Source: Sphingomonas sp. (GTDB taxonomy: Bacteria > Pseudomonadota > Alphaproteobacteria > Sphingomonadales > Sphingomonadaceae). Taken from it: a DNA stretch of 64,000 nt. The DNA is taken from NCBI RefSeq assembly GCF_017745215.1, contig NZ_JAGHZV010000005.1:182472-246471 (forward strand), read 5' to 3'. The notes below the pieces were generated by a model. The model was not told the origin of the DNA. It worked only from the letters and a program-made list of their open reading frames with translations, and ran no database searches. The stretch's first letter is position 1. Each line of letters starts with the position of its first letter. Of this stretch, positions 42,784-50,900 are shown piece after piece. The position numbers were made by a program, and so were the translations under genes.

Positions 42784-43686
42784 ATGACGACCACCTATCT
42801 CCCGACGCTCAAGCAGCTCCAATATCTGGTCGCGCTCAACGACGCGGGCCATTTCGGCCGCGCCGCGGAGGCCTGCTTCGTCACCCAGTCCACCCTCTCC
42901 GCCGGCATCCGGGAGCTCGAGACGCTGATCGGCGTCGTCCTCGTCGAGCGCACGCGCCGCGTCGTCCGCTTCACGCCGCTCGGCGAGCAGATCGTCGCCA
43001 AGGCGCGCCGCGTGCTGCGCGAGGCCGATGAGCTCGGCGACCTCGCCCGCGCCGCCGGCCGGCCCCTGTCGGGCGAGATGCGGATGAGCGTGATCCCCAC
43101 GATCGCGCCGTTCCTCCTCCCCCGCATCCTCCCCCGCCTGCGCCGCGACTATCCCGACCTGCGCCTCTATCTGCGCGAAGAGACCAGCGGACAGGCCTGC
43201 GAAAGCCTCCACAACGGCCGTGTCGACTGCGTCCTCCTCGCCCTCCCCTACGCCTGCGGCGACATCGAATCGGTCCGGCTGTTCGACGACCGTCTGTTCG
43301 TCGCCTTCCAGCAGGGCGAGATGGAGCCCGCGACCAGCATCGCGCCGGGCGAGATCGACGAGCGCCGCCTGCTCCTCCTCGAGGACGGCCATTGTCTCAA
43401 GGACCATGCGCTGTCGGCCTGCAACCGCCCCGAACTCCGCGCCGAGGCGACGATGATGGGCACCTCGCTCCACACGATGGTCCAGATGGTCGACAACGGC
43501 TTGGGCGTGACGATGCTCCCCGAGATGGCGGTCGACGCCGGCATCCTCGACAATACCCGCGTCGAGGCTCGCCCACTCGAGTCCCCCCACGCCTCGCGCC
43601 ACATCGCGCTGGTCTGGCGCAAGGCTTCCCCCCGCGAGCGCGACTTCCGGCTGCTCGCCGACGTGCTGGCGGAGGCGCGGGCTTAG
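42784..43686 (+). CDS. oxyR: Peroxide-sensing LysR regulator OxyR
   Basis: LysR-family regulator of 300 residues. N-terminal helix-turn-helix (HFGRAAEACFVTQSTLSAGI). In the effector domain EDGHCLKDHALSAC has two Cys nine residues apart, as Cys199 and Cys208 of E. coli OxyR, so disulphide sensing is likely. Located directly after ahpC-ahpF, its probable targets. Its stop overlaps the end of the broken ParE gene on the other strand. Confidence 0.93.
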   Translation: MTTTYLPTLKQLQYLVALNDAGHFGRAAEACFVTQSTLSAGIRELETLIGVVLVERTRRVVRFTPLGEQIVAKARRVLREADELGDLARAAGRPLSGEMRMSVIPTIAPFLLPRILPRLRRDYPDLRLYLREETSGQACESLHNGRVDCVLLALPYACGDIESVRLFDDRLFVAFQQGEMEPATSIAPGEIDERRLLLLEDGHCLKDHALSACNRPELRAEATMMGTSLHTMVQMVDNGLGVTMLPEMAVDAGILDNTRVEARPLESPHASRHIALVWRKASPRERDFRLLADVLAEARA

Positions 43687-44005
43687 TCAGGCATTTCGCG
43701 CGGGGGCCTGGTGGCCTGCTGCATGCTCACCTGCTGGATCGAGAAGATCCGAATGACACCATCCGCAGTTCGCTTCCAATAGATGTAGCGCCGTCCATAT
43801 CTGTGGAAGTAGCCGGCGACGCCGAACTCAACCGGAATCGGTCGCCAGACAAGCTGGCGATCAGCAATCGCGTGAACCGCTCGACGAGGCCATGGATGTA
43901 TCGCTCGGCCTGATTCGCGCCCCATCGGTGGCGCGTATAATCATAGATTTCGTCGATCTGCCCCGCAGCGATCGGATCGACTTGGAAGCCGCTCAATCGC
44001 CCCAC
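43683..44005 (-). pseudogene. Frameshifted ParE/RelE-type toxin
   Basis: The N-terminal part (from ATG 44005, YDYTRHRWGANQAERYIHGL) is typical of ParE. Around 43855-43885 the matching frame shifts: the original frame continues into an unrelated tail ending at 43727, while another frame carries the conserved C-terminal strands GYFHRYGRRYIYWKR and RIFSIQQ, ending at 43683. A single indel therefore separates the two halves of one about 95-residue toxin. It overlaps the antitoxin by 13 bp in the usual antitoxin-first order. Confidence 0.75.
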
Positions 44006-44292
44006 CGTTTTTTGGCACGGGCGATCACATCCTCGGCGGAGATGTAGACATATTCCTCATCCGGCGTCGCAAAGCCGCGCTGCAGCTCCGCCTTCAGCGT
44101 ATTGAACGCTTCGCGCTCCACCCGCTCCTTGTCGCGCCGGATCAGGTCGCGGACATATTCGCTGACGTTCTCGTACAGCCCCTCCTCGCCGACGTTGCGC
44201 TGGATGAACTCGCTCAGCGCGCCGCTCACGCGCACGTTCAGCGTCATTGCTTTGCCCACCGGGACCTCCATAGCTGTCGCCATATGTCTCAA
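43993..44292 (-). CDS. ParD/CC2985-type antitoxin
   Basis: Encodes up to 99 residues. The ribbon-helix-helix core MTLNVRVSGALSEFIQRNV (from ATG 44247, which may be the true start) and the YVRDLIRRD helix match type II antitoxins that neutralise ParE. The start is uncertain: ATGs at 44292, 44283, 44271 and 44247 are in frame, and GGAGGT lies between the last two. It is intact while its toxin is frameshifted. Confidence 0.82.
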   Translation of the reverse strand: MRHMATAMEVPVGKAMTLNVRVSGALSEFIQRNVGEEGLYENVSEYVRDLIRRDKERVEREAFNTLKAELQRGFATPDEEYVYISAEDVIARAKKRWGD

Positions 44293-44459
44293 TATATCCC
44301 GATATTGTGGACGAACAATCGACAGCCCATTCTAGCGCACCAACCACCAAAGCGGATGGAACCGCATCCGTTATGGACGCAGTCGCCGGGGATGCGCTCG
44401 GGCCGACCCTATCCTCTGCGATGGCGGCGCTGTTGCCGTCCAACCGAGGAGGTTGAATC

Positions 44460-44552
44460 ATGGTCTTTGGCGACGTTTGCCTTTTGCTGGCGGCGTTGTT
44501 CGGCTTCGGAACGCTTCTGTTGAAGCTCGTCGAAGTCACGCGTCAAAAGTAG
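44460..44552 (+). CDS. 30-residue hydrophobic peptide, type I toxin-like
   Basis: Small gene with AGGAGGT eight bases ahead of the ATG. The peptide MVFGDVCLLLAALFGFGTLL is one membrane helix, followed by KLVEVTRQK, a basic tail. A strong hairpin follows. The first residues resemble those of the 31-residue peptide at 20221 (MxFxD). Candidate small membrane peptide; toxin role is inferred only from size and topology. Confidence 0.55.
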   Translation: MVFGDVCLLLAALFGFGTLLLKLVEVTRQK

Positions 44553-44596
44553 GGCAACGGGCGGGGGGCGCGCTGCAACGCGTCCCCCAAACGAGC

Positions 44597-44626
44597 GAAG
44601 CCCCGCTGCTGCAACAACGGGGCTTC
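44597..44626 (+). terminator. Hairpin after the 30-residue peptide gene
   Basis: GAAGCCCCG and CGGGGCTTC form a perfect 9-bp stem with a 12-base loop, 44 bp after the stop codon of the peptide gene. There is no T-run directly after it, so it is either a weak terminator or an RNA-stability element. Confidence 0.5.
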
Positions 44627-44643
44627 ATCCAAGAAAGGCACTC

Positions 44644-44682
44644 ATGTCCTTTGGCGATCTCGTTATACCGTCGACTCGCTAA
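44644..44682 (+). pseudogene. Truncated second copy of the small peptide start
   Basis: An AAAGG-preceded ATG opens MSFGDLVIPSTR and a stop. The first six residues match the start of the 30-residue peptide at 44460 (MVFGDV), and their DNA is also similar (ttggcga), but the hydrophobic helix is lost. It may be the remnant of a duplication or an unrelated short reading frame. Confidence 0.35.
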
Positions 44683-44686
44683 AATT

Positions 44687-45130
44687 TCAACCTTCCCCCC
44701 AGCCCGCGGCACGCTCGGCATCCCCCGCCCGCGCCTCGACCCAATGCGCCGCCTCCCCGCGCACTTCCTTCTTCCAGAACGGTGCGTCGGTCTTCAGCCG
44801 GTCGATCAGGAAAGCGCACGCCGCCAGCGCCTCCGCCCGATGCACCGCCGCGGTGGCGACGAACACCACCCGGTCGCCCGGCACCATCTCGCCGACCCGG
44901 TGTACGATCGTCGCCGCGAGCAGCCCCCAGCGCGCGAACGCCTCCTCGGCCAGGTCGCAGAGCGCCGCCTCGGTCATGCCGGGATAATGTTCCAGCGTCA
45001 GCGAGGCCACGCCATCGTCGCCGCGCACGCAGCCGGTGAAGCTTGCGATCCCGCCCGCCTCCTTGACCTCGACGGCCGCCAGCTCGGTGGCGAGGTCGAT
45101 CGGCGCGGGCTGGACCGAGACGCGGATCAT
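44687..45130 (-). CDS. moaE: Molybdopterin synthase catalytic subunit MoaE
   Basis: Large subunit of molybdopterin synthase, 147 residues. Motifs GGIASFTGCVRGDD, EHYPGM, VHRVGEM, AVHRAEAL and the catalytic Lys in PFWKKE are all in order. It works with MoaD, encoded immediately before it with a 4-bp overlap, to put sulphur into precursor Z. Confidence 0.94.
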   Translation of the reverse strand: MIRVSVQPAPIDLATELAAVEVKEAGGIASFTGCVRGDDGVASLTLEHYPGMTEAALCDLAEEAFARWGLLAATIVHRVGEMVPGDRVVFVATAAVHRAEALAACAFLIDRLKTDAPFWKKEVRGEAAHWVEARAGDAERAAGWGEG

Positions 45131-45384
45131 CCGCCCGTCACCGGCGGGAACAAGGCGACTTCGCGCGCGCCCGCGATCGGCGCCTCCATCCCGACGAACT
45201 TCTGGTCCACCGCCGCGCGCAGCTTCCCCGGCTCGGCAAAGGCCGCCGCATGCCCAGCGCTCCGCCCCGACAGCCAGGCCACCAGCCCGGCCACGTCGGC
45301 CACGTCCTCGGGCGGTTCGACCAGCTCGTGCGGCGTGCCGACCCTCTCGCGCACCCAGGCGAAGTAGAGCAGCTCGAGCGCCAT
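45127..45384 (-). CDS. moaD: Molybdopterin synthase sulphur carrier subunit MoaD
   Basis: Ubiquitin-like sulphur carrier of 85 residues. It ends in the required Gly-Gly (VTGG) that becomes a thiocarboxylate. MALELLYFAWVRE is the family start. Its start overlaps the pgsA stop (TGATG) and its stop overlaps moaE, so translation is coupled. Confidence 0.93.
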   Translation of the reverse strand: MALELLYFAWVRERVGTPHELVEPPEDVADVAGLVAWLSGRSAGHAAAFAEPGKLRAAVDQKFVGMEAPIAGAREVALFPPVTGG

Positions 45385-45938
45385 CACGTGTCCATGTGCT
45401 TCAGGCCCACGCGCAGATAGTCCCAGCCCGTCACCAGCGTCAGCGCCGCCGCGCCCCACAGCGCCGCGAGTCCCACGTCGAGCATCCAGGGCCAGCCCGG
45501 CAGCGCGCGCGCCAGGATCAGTGCGCCCAGCGCCACCAGCTGCAGCGTCGTCTTCCACTTGGCGAGCCGCGAGACGGGCACCGACACCTGGATGCCGCCC
45601 AGGAACTCGCGCAGCCCCGAGACGGTGATCTCGCGCAGCAGGATGACCAGCGCCGCGATGAGGTGCCATCCCGCGATCGTCCGCGTCGCGACCAGCAGCA
45701 GGATCACCGCCGCGACCATGATCTTGTCGGCGATCGGATCGAGGAACACGCCGAGCTTGGAGACCGTCCCCTGCGCGCGGGCGAGGTAACCGTCGAAATA
45801 GTCGGTCACGCCCATCAGGCAGTAGATCGCGAACGCGATCGCATAGCCCAGCCGCCATTCGGGCCACCAGAGGAAGGCCGCGAGCAGCGGCACCGTGAAG
45901 ATCCGTGACAGCGTCAGGATGTTGGGAAGCGTCAGCAT
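45384..45938 (-). CDS. pgsA: CDP-diacylglycerol-glycerol-3-phosphate 3-phosphatidyltransferase
   Basis: Inner-membrane enzyme of phosphatidylglycerol synthesis, 184 residues. The CDP-alcohol phosphotransferase motif is complete: DGYLARAQGTVSKLGVFLDP with the final Asp in IADK. Four to six transmembrane helices. It heads a three-gene unit with moaD and moaE. Confidence 0.92.
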   Translation of the reverse strand: MLTLPNILTLSRIFTVPLLAAFLWWPEWRLGYAIAFAIYCLMGVTDYFDGYLARAQGTVSKLGVFLDPIADKIMVAAVILLLVATRTIAGWHLIAALVILLREITVSGLREFLGGIQVSVPVSRLAKWKTTLQLVALGALILARALPGWPWMLDVGLAALWGAAALTLVTGWDYLRVGLKHMDT

Positions 45939-46086
45939 GCGGCTGGCGGTCTACACCCTGGCCCCGCCCTCGTCACCCCGGAGCGGCCAAACTCGTGCCA
46001 CGGGCGAAACACAATCGCGATTGCCGCCCCGTCCCCCGCTGGCTATGCCCTGCCATCGTTTTGAGTCTCGGAGTCAACAGCTAGGC

Positions 46087-47373
46087 ATGATCGGTTCGCT
46101 CGGCTTGCTCACGCAGCGCCGCTTCCTGCCGCTGTTCGTCACCCAGTTCCTGGGCGCGTTCAACGACAATCTGTTCAAGAACGCGATGATCTTCTTCGCG
46201 ACCTATCAGATCTTCAACAGCGAGGAGGCCGAGACGCGCTTCAGCGCGATCGCCACCGGGCTGTTCATCCTGCCGTTCTTCCTCTTCTCGGCGCTCGCCG
46301 GCCAGCTGGCCGACAGCTACGACAAGGCGAGGATCATGCGGATCATCAAGTTCGCCGAGATCCTGATCATGCTCGTCGGCGCGGTCGGCATCTTCACCGC
46401 GCACCTCGAGCTGATGCTCGCGGCGCTGGTCGGCATGGGCGTGCACTCGGCCTTCTTCGGCCCGATCAAATATGCGGTGATCCCCCAGCACCTGCGCGAG
46501 GAGCATGTCCTCGGCGGCACCGGGCTGGTCGAGGCGGGGACCTATATCGCGATCCTCGGCGGTACGATCGCCGGCGGAACGATCGGCGACGTGCGCATCG
46601 CCGCGGTGGCGGTCGTCGCGGTCGCCTGCATCGGCTGGGGCGCCTCGCAGTTCATCCCGCCCGCACCGCCGGTCGCCAAGCTCAAGATCGACTGGAACGT
46701 CGTCCGCTCCTCCTATCGGCTGGTCGCGGCGACGATGCACATCCGCCGGCTCTACCTCGCGATCCTAGCGATCAGCGTGTTCTGGACGATCGCGGCGATG
46801 CTCGGCGTGCTCTTCCCGCCGCTGGTCAAGAACGTCTTCCACTCGCAGAAGGACGTCGCCAGCGTCTTCCTCGCGATCTTCTCGGTGGGGATCGCGATCG
46901 GATCGATCATCATCAACGCGCTGCTCAAGGGCCAGGTCTCGGCGCGCTACTCCACCGCCTCGGTGCTCGCGATGGCGGCGTTCGTCACCGATTTCTACTT
47001 CGCCGCGCGGCTCTGGCCGGTCAACGAGGGCCCGCTGATCAAGACCGTCGAGTTCCTCGCCGAGCCCCAGGCCTGGCGCGTGCTGTTCGATCTCGCGATG
47101 ATCGCGATCACCGGCGGCATGTTCGTCGTCCCGCTCTATGCCTTCCTCACCACCACGGTTGACAAGTCGCAGACCTCGCGCACCGTGGCGGCGAACAACA
47201 TCGTCAATTCGGGCTTCATGGTGTTCGGCTCGGTCGGCATCTTCGGCGTCACCAAACTGGGGGTCAGCGTCGAGAATGCGATCCTCGTGGTGCTGATCTT
47301 CTGCTTCCTCTCCGCCTGGGCGGCCTGGGTGCTCCACAAGGCCTGCGACACCCCGGCGACGGTGGCGCCCTAA
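46087..47373 (+). CDS. LplT-like major facilitator transporter
   Basis: Encodes 428 residues with about 12 transmembrane helices. The N-terminus LPLFVTQFLGAFNDNLFKNA and MGVHSAFFGPIKYAVIPQHL are characteristic of lysophospholipid transporters (LplT) and of the MFS part of Aas-type proteins. It would flip lysophospholipids inward for reacylation; specificity is inferred. ATG at 46087; an in-frame start 192 bp upstream runs through the promoter region shared with pgsA. It ends in a shared bidirectional terminator. Confidence 0.82.
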   Translation: MIGSLGLLTQRRFLPLFVTQFLGAFNDNLFKNAMIFFATYQIFNSEEAETRFSAIATGLFILPFFLFSALAGQLADSYDKARIMRIIKFAEILIMLVGAVGIFTAHLELMLAALVGMGVHSAFFGPIKYAVIPQHLREEHVLGGTGLVEAGTYIAILGGTIAGGTIGDVRIAAVAVVAVACIGWGASQFIPPAPPVAKLKIDWNVVRSSYRLVAATMHIRRLYLAILAISVFWTIAAMLGVLFPPLVKNVFHSQKDVASVFLAIFSVGIAIGSIIINALLKGQVSARYSTASVLAMAAFVTDFYFAARLWPVNEGPLIKTVEFLAEPQAWRVLFDLAMIAITGGMFVVPLYAFLTTTVDKSQTSRTVAANNIVNSGFMVFGSVGIFGVTKLGVSVENAILVVLIFCFLSAWAAWVLHKACDTPATVAP

Positions 47374-47405
47374 ATTCCTCCCCCAGCTTGCTGGGGGAGG
47401 AATTT
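47372..47405. terminator. Bidirectional terminator between converging genes
   Basis: AAATTCCTCCCCCAG and CTGGGGGAGGAATTT form a perfect 15-bp stem with a CTTG loop; flanking A/T runs make it work in both directions. It overlaps the stop codons of both the LplT-like gene and the sulfatase gene. Confidence 0.85.
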
Positions 47406-49470
47406 ACAAATCCCGCCGCTCCAGTCGCTCGAGCAGCTTCGCCAGCCGATCCGCCTCGGTCTGCATCGCGTCGCGCCCCGGCACGTCCGGCCGCACCAGA
47501 GGCGGCGTCAGCGCCACCTCGACCAGGTTGCGCGCTTCGTTCGGATCCGCGCGCAGGTCATACATTTCCCATTCCTGCGCCTCGGCGCCCGAGGGATCAA
47601 AGTAGCGCGCCAGCTTGAAGTCCCTGGTCCGCACCGCGCGGACATGGCTCGGCTGCTTCACCGGGCCGCCGGTCAGCCTCACCCCCTTGGGCCCATGGCG
47701 CAGCCGCACCCGGTCGACCACCGCTTCGTAGACGCGGAACTCCTCATAGCTTTGCTTCTCGTGCGCATTGCGCTCGGGCGGCAGCGGTGAGGTGATGTCG
47801 TCGTCGGTGATGAACAGCACGCCCTCGCGCTCCTGCCCGTCGGGCTCGATCACCGGAATCTCGACGCGCGCGCCCGAGGCCGCGTTGCGGATGATCTCGG
47901 AAAGATCGACTCCCGGCAGCCTGGGCACCGGCCGCGTCTCGGCAAGCTTGGCGCCGATCTTCACGCGCTCCTCGGGCGTCACGCCTGCCAGCCCCAGCAC
48001 CGTCGGCAGGATGTCGATGTGGCTGGTCAGCGCGTCGACCTGCGCCGGCTCGGGTGCCACCACCCGCCTCGCCACGGCAGCGGGATCGGCGACGCCGGGG
48101 AACTGGACCACCACCGGCACGTGCAGCGCTTCCTGGTACGCCGTGTACCATTTCTCGATCATCATCCCGTGCGCCGCGGCATATTCGCCGTGATCGGCCA
48201 GGAACACCACGATCGTATTCTCCGCCTGCCCCGAATCATGCAGCGCATCGAGCACCGTCGCGACATGCCCGTCGAGCACCGCGTGGAGCCAGGCGTAGAG
48301 CTGGAGGAACAGCGTGCAATTCTCCTCGGGCCCCGGGTCCTCGGCGAGCTGGAAGGGGATGCACATCCTGAGCGCCGAATCGACCATCGCCTCGAAGCTG
48401 TGATCGCCGCTCGGGTCCTTGCCGGCGGCCTGGGCGGCGGCGATCAGCGTGTTGACGAGGTTGAACCCGCCCTTCGCCGCCAGAGCTAGCCCGACCTTGT
48501 ACGCCGCCTCGTGCTGGCAGCTCGGCTTGGTCGACAGGTCCTCGTTCTGCGTCGGCGAGGGCCGCGCGCAGTCCTGCGGGAAGTCGTTGGGGTTGAGCGG
48601 CAGCCGGATCGTCCCCGCGGTCGGCGCAGGTGTGCGCTCGCCCTTCCGCGGCACGGTGAGCGGCCCCATGATCGATTGGGTGCCGCTCTTGCTGTCGCTG
48701 TCGGGCAGCGCCTGGGCGATCACGCCGGGATAGGTCGCGATGTCGTGCGGGTTGGTGAACGACACCACGGTGAACCACGGCGGGATGTCGTTCACATCGG
48801 GCCCGGTGCTCGTCGGGTCGCTCGCCGACATCTGCGCCGAGACCCGGTTGTAGTTGAGCGCCAGTCCCTGGCGCCGCAGGAACTTGCACGCACTGTCGGT
48901 GAACCCGGCGTCGCGATAGACGCCCAGGTTGTTTGCCTGCGCGCCGTGCGGCTCGGGGTAGCTCTCCTCCCAATTGTCGAAGCCGTAGCGCTCGAGCGAA
49001 TGGTCGGGCGGGTTGGAGACGTGCCACTTGCCGAAATAATGCGTGCTGTACCCCGCGCCGCGCATCCAATGCCCCAGCGTCGGGATGCCCCCGGCCTCGA
49101 GCCAGGGGAAGTTGGGCGAATCGCCGTTCTTGAAGAGGCCGTCGGTCTGGGTGACGCCGGTCTTGGTGCCGTATTGCCCGGTGTAGATCACCGCGCGGCT
49201 CGGCGTGCAGGCCGAGGCGGCGATCGTGTGGTTGCGCAGCACCACCGAGTTGCGCCGCAACCGCAGCAGCCCCGGGAAGCAATGCGCGAAACGGTTGTGC
49301 TCGTGTACTTCGCCCTGGAAGCCGAGGATCTGCTTCAGTTCCTCGTCGAACCCGCCCTCCGCGCCATAGGAAAAGCGCGGAAATCGATATTGGTCGCAAG
49401 TGATCAACAGGATATTGGGCCGCTTCGCCGCGGTCCCCGAATCGGTCGTCGTCTCCGAATCGTCCCCCAT
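47404..49470 (-). CDS. Type I sulfatase
   Basis: Hydrolyses sulphate (or phosphate) esters; 688 residues. After a polar N-terminus comes the metal site NILLITCDQYR. The formylglycine motif CTPSRA (Cys to be oxidised) is near residue 88, GKWH near 148, and DHGEYAAAHGMM provides further ligands. The C-terminal domain is long compared with average arylsulfatases (about 500-550). No signal peptide is evident, so it is probably cytoplasmic, unusual for this family. No formylglycine-generating enzyme is seen nearby. Substrate unknown. Confidence 0.9.
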   Translation of the reverse strand: MGDDSETTTDSGTAAKRPNILLITCDQYRFPRFSYGAEGGFDEELKQILGFQGEVHEHNRFAHCFPGLLRLRRNSVVLRNHTIAASACTPSRAVIYTGQYGTKTGVTQTDGLFKNGDSPNFPWLEAGGIPTLGHWMRGAGYSTHYFGKWHVSNPPDHSLERYGFDNWEESYPEPHGAQANNLGVYRDAGFTDSACKFLRRQGLALNYNRVSAQMSASDPTSTGPDVNDIPPWFTVVSFTNPHDIATYPGVIAQALPDSDSKSGTQSIMGPLTVPRKGERTPAPTAGTIRLPLNPNDFPQDCARPSPTQNEDLSTKPSCQHEAAYKVGLALAAKGGFNLVNTLIAAAQAAGKDPSGDHSFEAMVDSALRMCIPFQLAEDPGPEENCTLFLQLYAWLHAVLDGHVATVLDALHDSGQAENTIVVFLADHGEYAAAHGMMIEKWYTAYQEALHVPVVVQFPGVADPAAVARRVVAPEPAQVDALTSHIDILPTVLGLAGVTPEERVKIGAKLAETRPVPRLPGVDLSEIIRNAASGARVEIPVIEPDGQEREGVLFITDDDITSPLPPERNAHEKQSYEEFRVYEAVVDRVRLRHGPKGVRLTGGPVKQPSHVRAVRTRDFKLARYFDPSGAEAQEWEMYDLRADPNEARNLVEVALTPPLVRPDVPGRDAMQTEADRLAKLLERLERRDL

Positions 49471-49578
49471 GACACGCTCTCCTCCGCGTCGTTGCGGAAA
49501 GACAACTAGCGTGTCCGTCGATCCGACTTAACCGGATCGAACCGATGCCGACTCGAATTCGCTCGCCATTGCAGTCGA

Positions 49579-49593
49579 TATACGAATCGTATA
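49579..49593. promoter_or_regulatory. Palindromic operator candidate before the ParD-like gene
   Basis: TATACGAATCGTATA is a perfect 7+1+7 palindrome, 33 bp before the ParD-like ATG. Antitoxins usually repress their own promoters through such sites, which suggests autoregulation. Confidence 0.5.
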
Positions 49594-49626
49594 CGGACCA
49601 TACTTCAGCCACCTGCCGAGGGTCCG

Positions 49627-49833
49627 ATGGGCATTGTGAAGATCGACGATCAACTCCACGAGGAGGTCCGCCGGGCGAGCGCGGTGATGTGCCGCTCGAT
49701 CAATGCCCAGGCCGAATTCTGGATGAAGATCGGCATGCTCGCCGAAGCCAACCCGACACGCTCGTTCAACGAGATCGTCCGCTTCCAGCTCGAAGGCGCG
49801 CAGGTCCGCCTCGCCGAGACGCTGGCCGCCTGA
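49627..49833 (+). CDS. ParD-like antitoxin family protein
   Basis: Encodes 68 residues. MGIVKIDDQLHEEVRRASAV and MCRSINAQAEFWMKIGMLAE match the ParD_like family (PF11903), a ribbon-helix-helix-type protein. No ParE toxin follows; instead the next gene, one base later, is a methionine aminopeptidase. The pair may be a regulatory unit rather than a toxin-antitoxin system. Confidence 0.85.
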   Translation: MGIVKIDDQLHEEVRRASAVMCRSINAQAEFWMKIGMLAEANPTRSFNEIVRFQLEGAQVRLAETLAA

Positions 49834-49834
49834 C

Positions 49835-50593
49835 ATGGTCAAGACTCCCGACGAACTCGCGCTGATGCGCATCTCGGGCCGGCTGCTCGCCTCGGTGTTC
49901 GAGATGCTCGACGGGCTCGACCTCGCCGGCATGTCGACGATGCAGGTCAACGACCTGGTCGAGCGCTTCATCACCGTCGACCTCGCCGCGCGGCCCGCGA
50001 GCAAGGGGCAGTACGGCTTCAAATACGTCCTCAACTGCTCGATCAACCATATCGTCTGCCACGGCGTGCCAGACGCGCAGGCGATCATCCGCGACGGCGA
50101 CATCATCAACCTCGACATCACGCTCGAGAAGAACGGCTTCATCGCGGACTCGAGCAAGACCTATCTTGTCGGCAACACCCCGCCCGCCGCGCGGCGGCTG
50201 GTGAAGGTGGCGCAGGAGGCGATGTGGCAGGGCATCCGCCAGGTCCGCCCCGGCGCGCAGCTCGGCGACATCGGCTTCGCGATCGAGCGCCACGCCAAGA
50301 AGCACGGCTACACCGTCGTCCGCGAATATTGCGGCCACGGCATCGGCCGCGAGATGCACGAGGATCCGCAGGTGCTCAACTTCGGCAAGCCCGGCACCGG
50401 CATGCGGCTGCGCGAAGGCATGGTGTTCACGATCGAGCCGATGGTGAACCAGGGCAGCCGTATGGTCTCGACCGAGGACGACGGCTGGACCGTGGTCACG
50501 CGCGACCACAAGCTCTCCGCCCAGTTCGAGCATACGGTCGCGGTGACCGCGAGCGGCGTCGAAGTGCTGACGCTGCGCGGCGACGGGACTTGA
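49835..50593 (+). CDS. map: Type I methionine aminopeptidase
   Basis: Removes the N-terminal Met from new proteins; 252 residues. Metal ligands are visible in the order DGDIINLDIT, IADSSKTY, GHGIGREMHEDP, FTIEPM and AQFEHT; the His in NHIVCHGVP is conserved. It is one base downstream of the ParD-like gene and presumably coexpressed. A second, housekeeping Map may exist elsewhere in the genome. Confidence 0.92.
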   Translation: MVKTPDELALMRISGRLLASVFEMLDGLDLAGMSTMQVNDLVERFITVDLAARPASKGQYGFKYVLNCSINHIVCHGVPDAQAIIRDGDIINLDITLEKNGFIADSSKTYLVGNTPPAARRLVKVAQEAMWQGIRQVRPGAQLGDIGFAIERHAKKHGYTVVREYCGHGIGREMHEDPQVLNFGKPGTGMRLREGMVFTIEPMVNQGSRMVSTEDDGWTVVTRDHKLSAQFEHTVAVTASGVEVLTLRGDGT

Positions 50594-50614
50594 TCGTCTC
50601 CTCGCCGCCTGCCC

Positions 50615-50779
50615 TCAGAGCAGGAAGGTGTAGAAGCAGACGAAGAAGGCGGTGAAGCTCAGCGCGAACAGCTTGAGGTCGCTGTCGTCGCGGCGCTTGC
50701 GCTCCACCGCGCGCGCGCGCGCGATCGTGCGGCGGATCGGGTGGCTGGCAGCCGGCGAAGCGATCGAGAGCGGGTCCAT
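50615..50779 (-). CDS. 54-residue single-helix membrane protein
   Basis: MDPLSIASPAASHP, a basic stretch of about 20 residues (RRTIARARAVERKRR), then a transmembrane helix (LFALSFTAFFVCFYTFLL) at the C-terminus. This tail-anchored layout with a basic cytoplasmic arm and the high-GC coding bias support a real small gene. It converges with map, 21 bp apart. Function unknown. Confidence 0.65.
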   Translation of the reverse strand: MDPLSIASPAASHPIRRTIARARAVERKRRDDSDLKLFALSFTAFFVCFYTFLL

Positions 50780-50900
50780 GCGCGCAAGTTAACGCGCCGT
50801 TTACGATTTGGGCAAATCCCGAGGGTGGTTAACAATTGTGCAAGGGTGGGACAGCCGTTTCTCCGCCCCCCCTCCCCTGAAGGGGAAGGGCTTTAGACCC

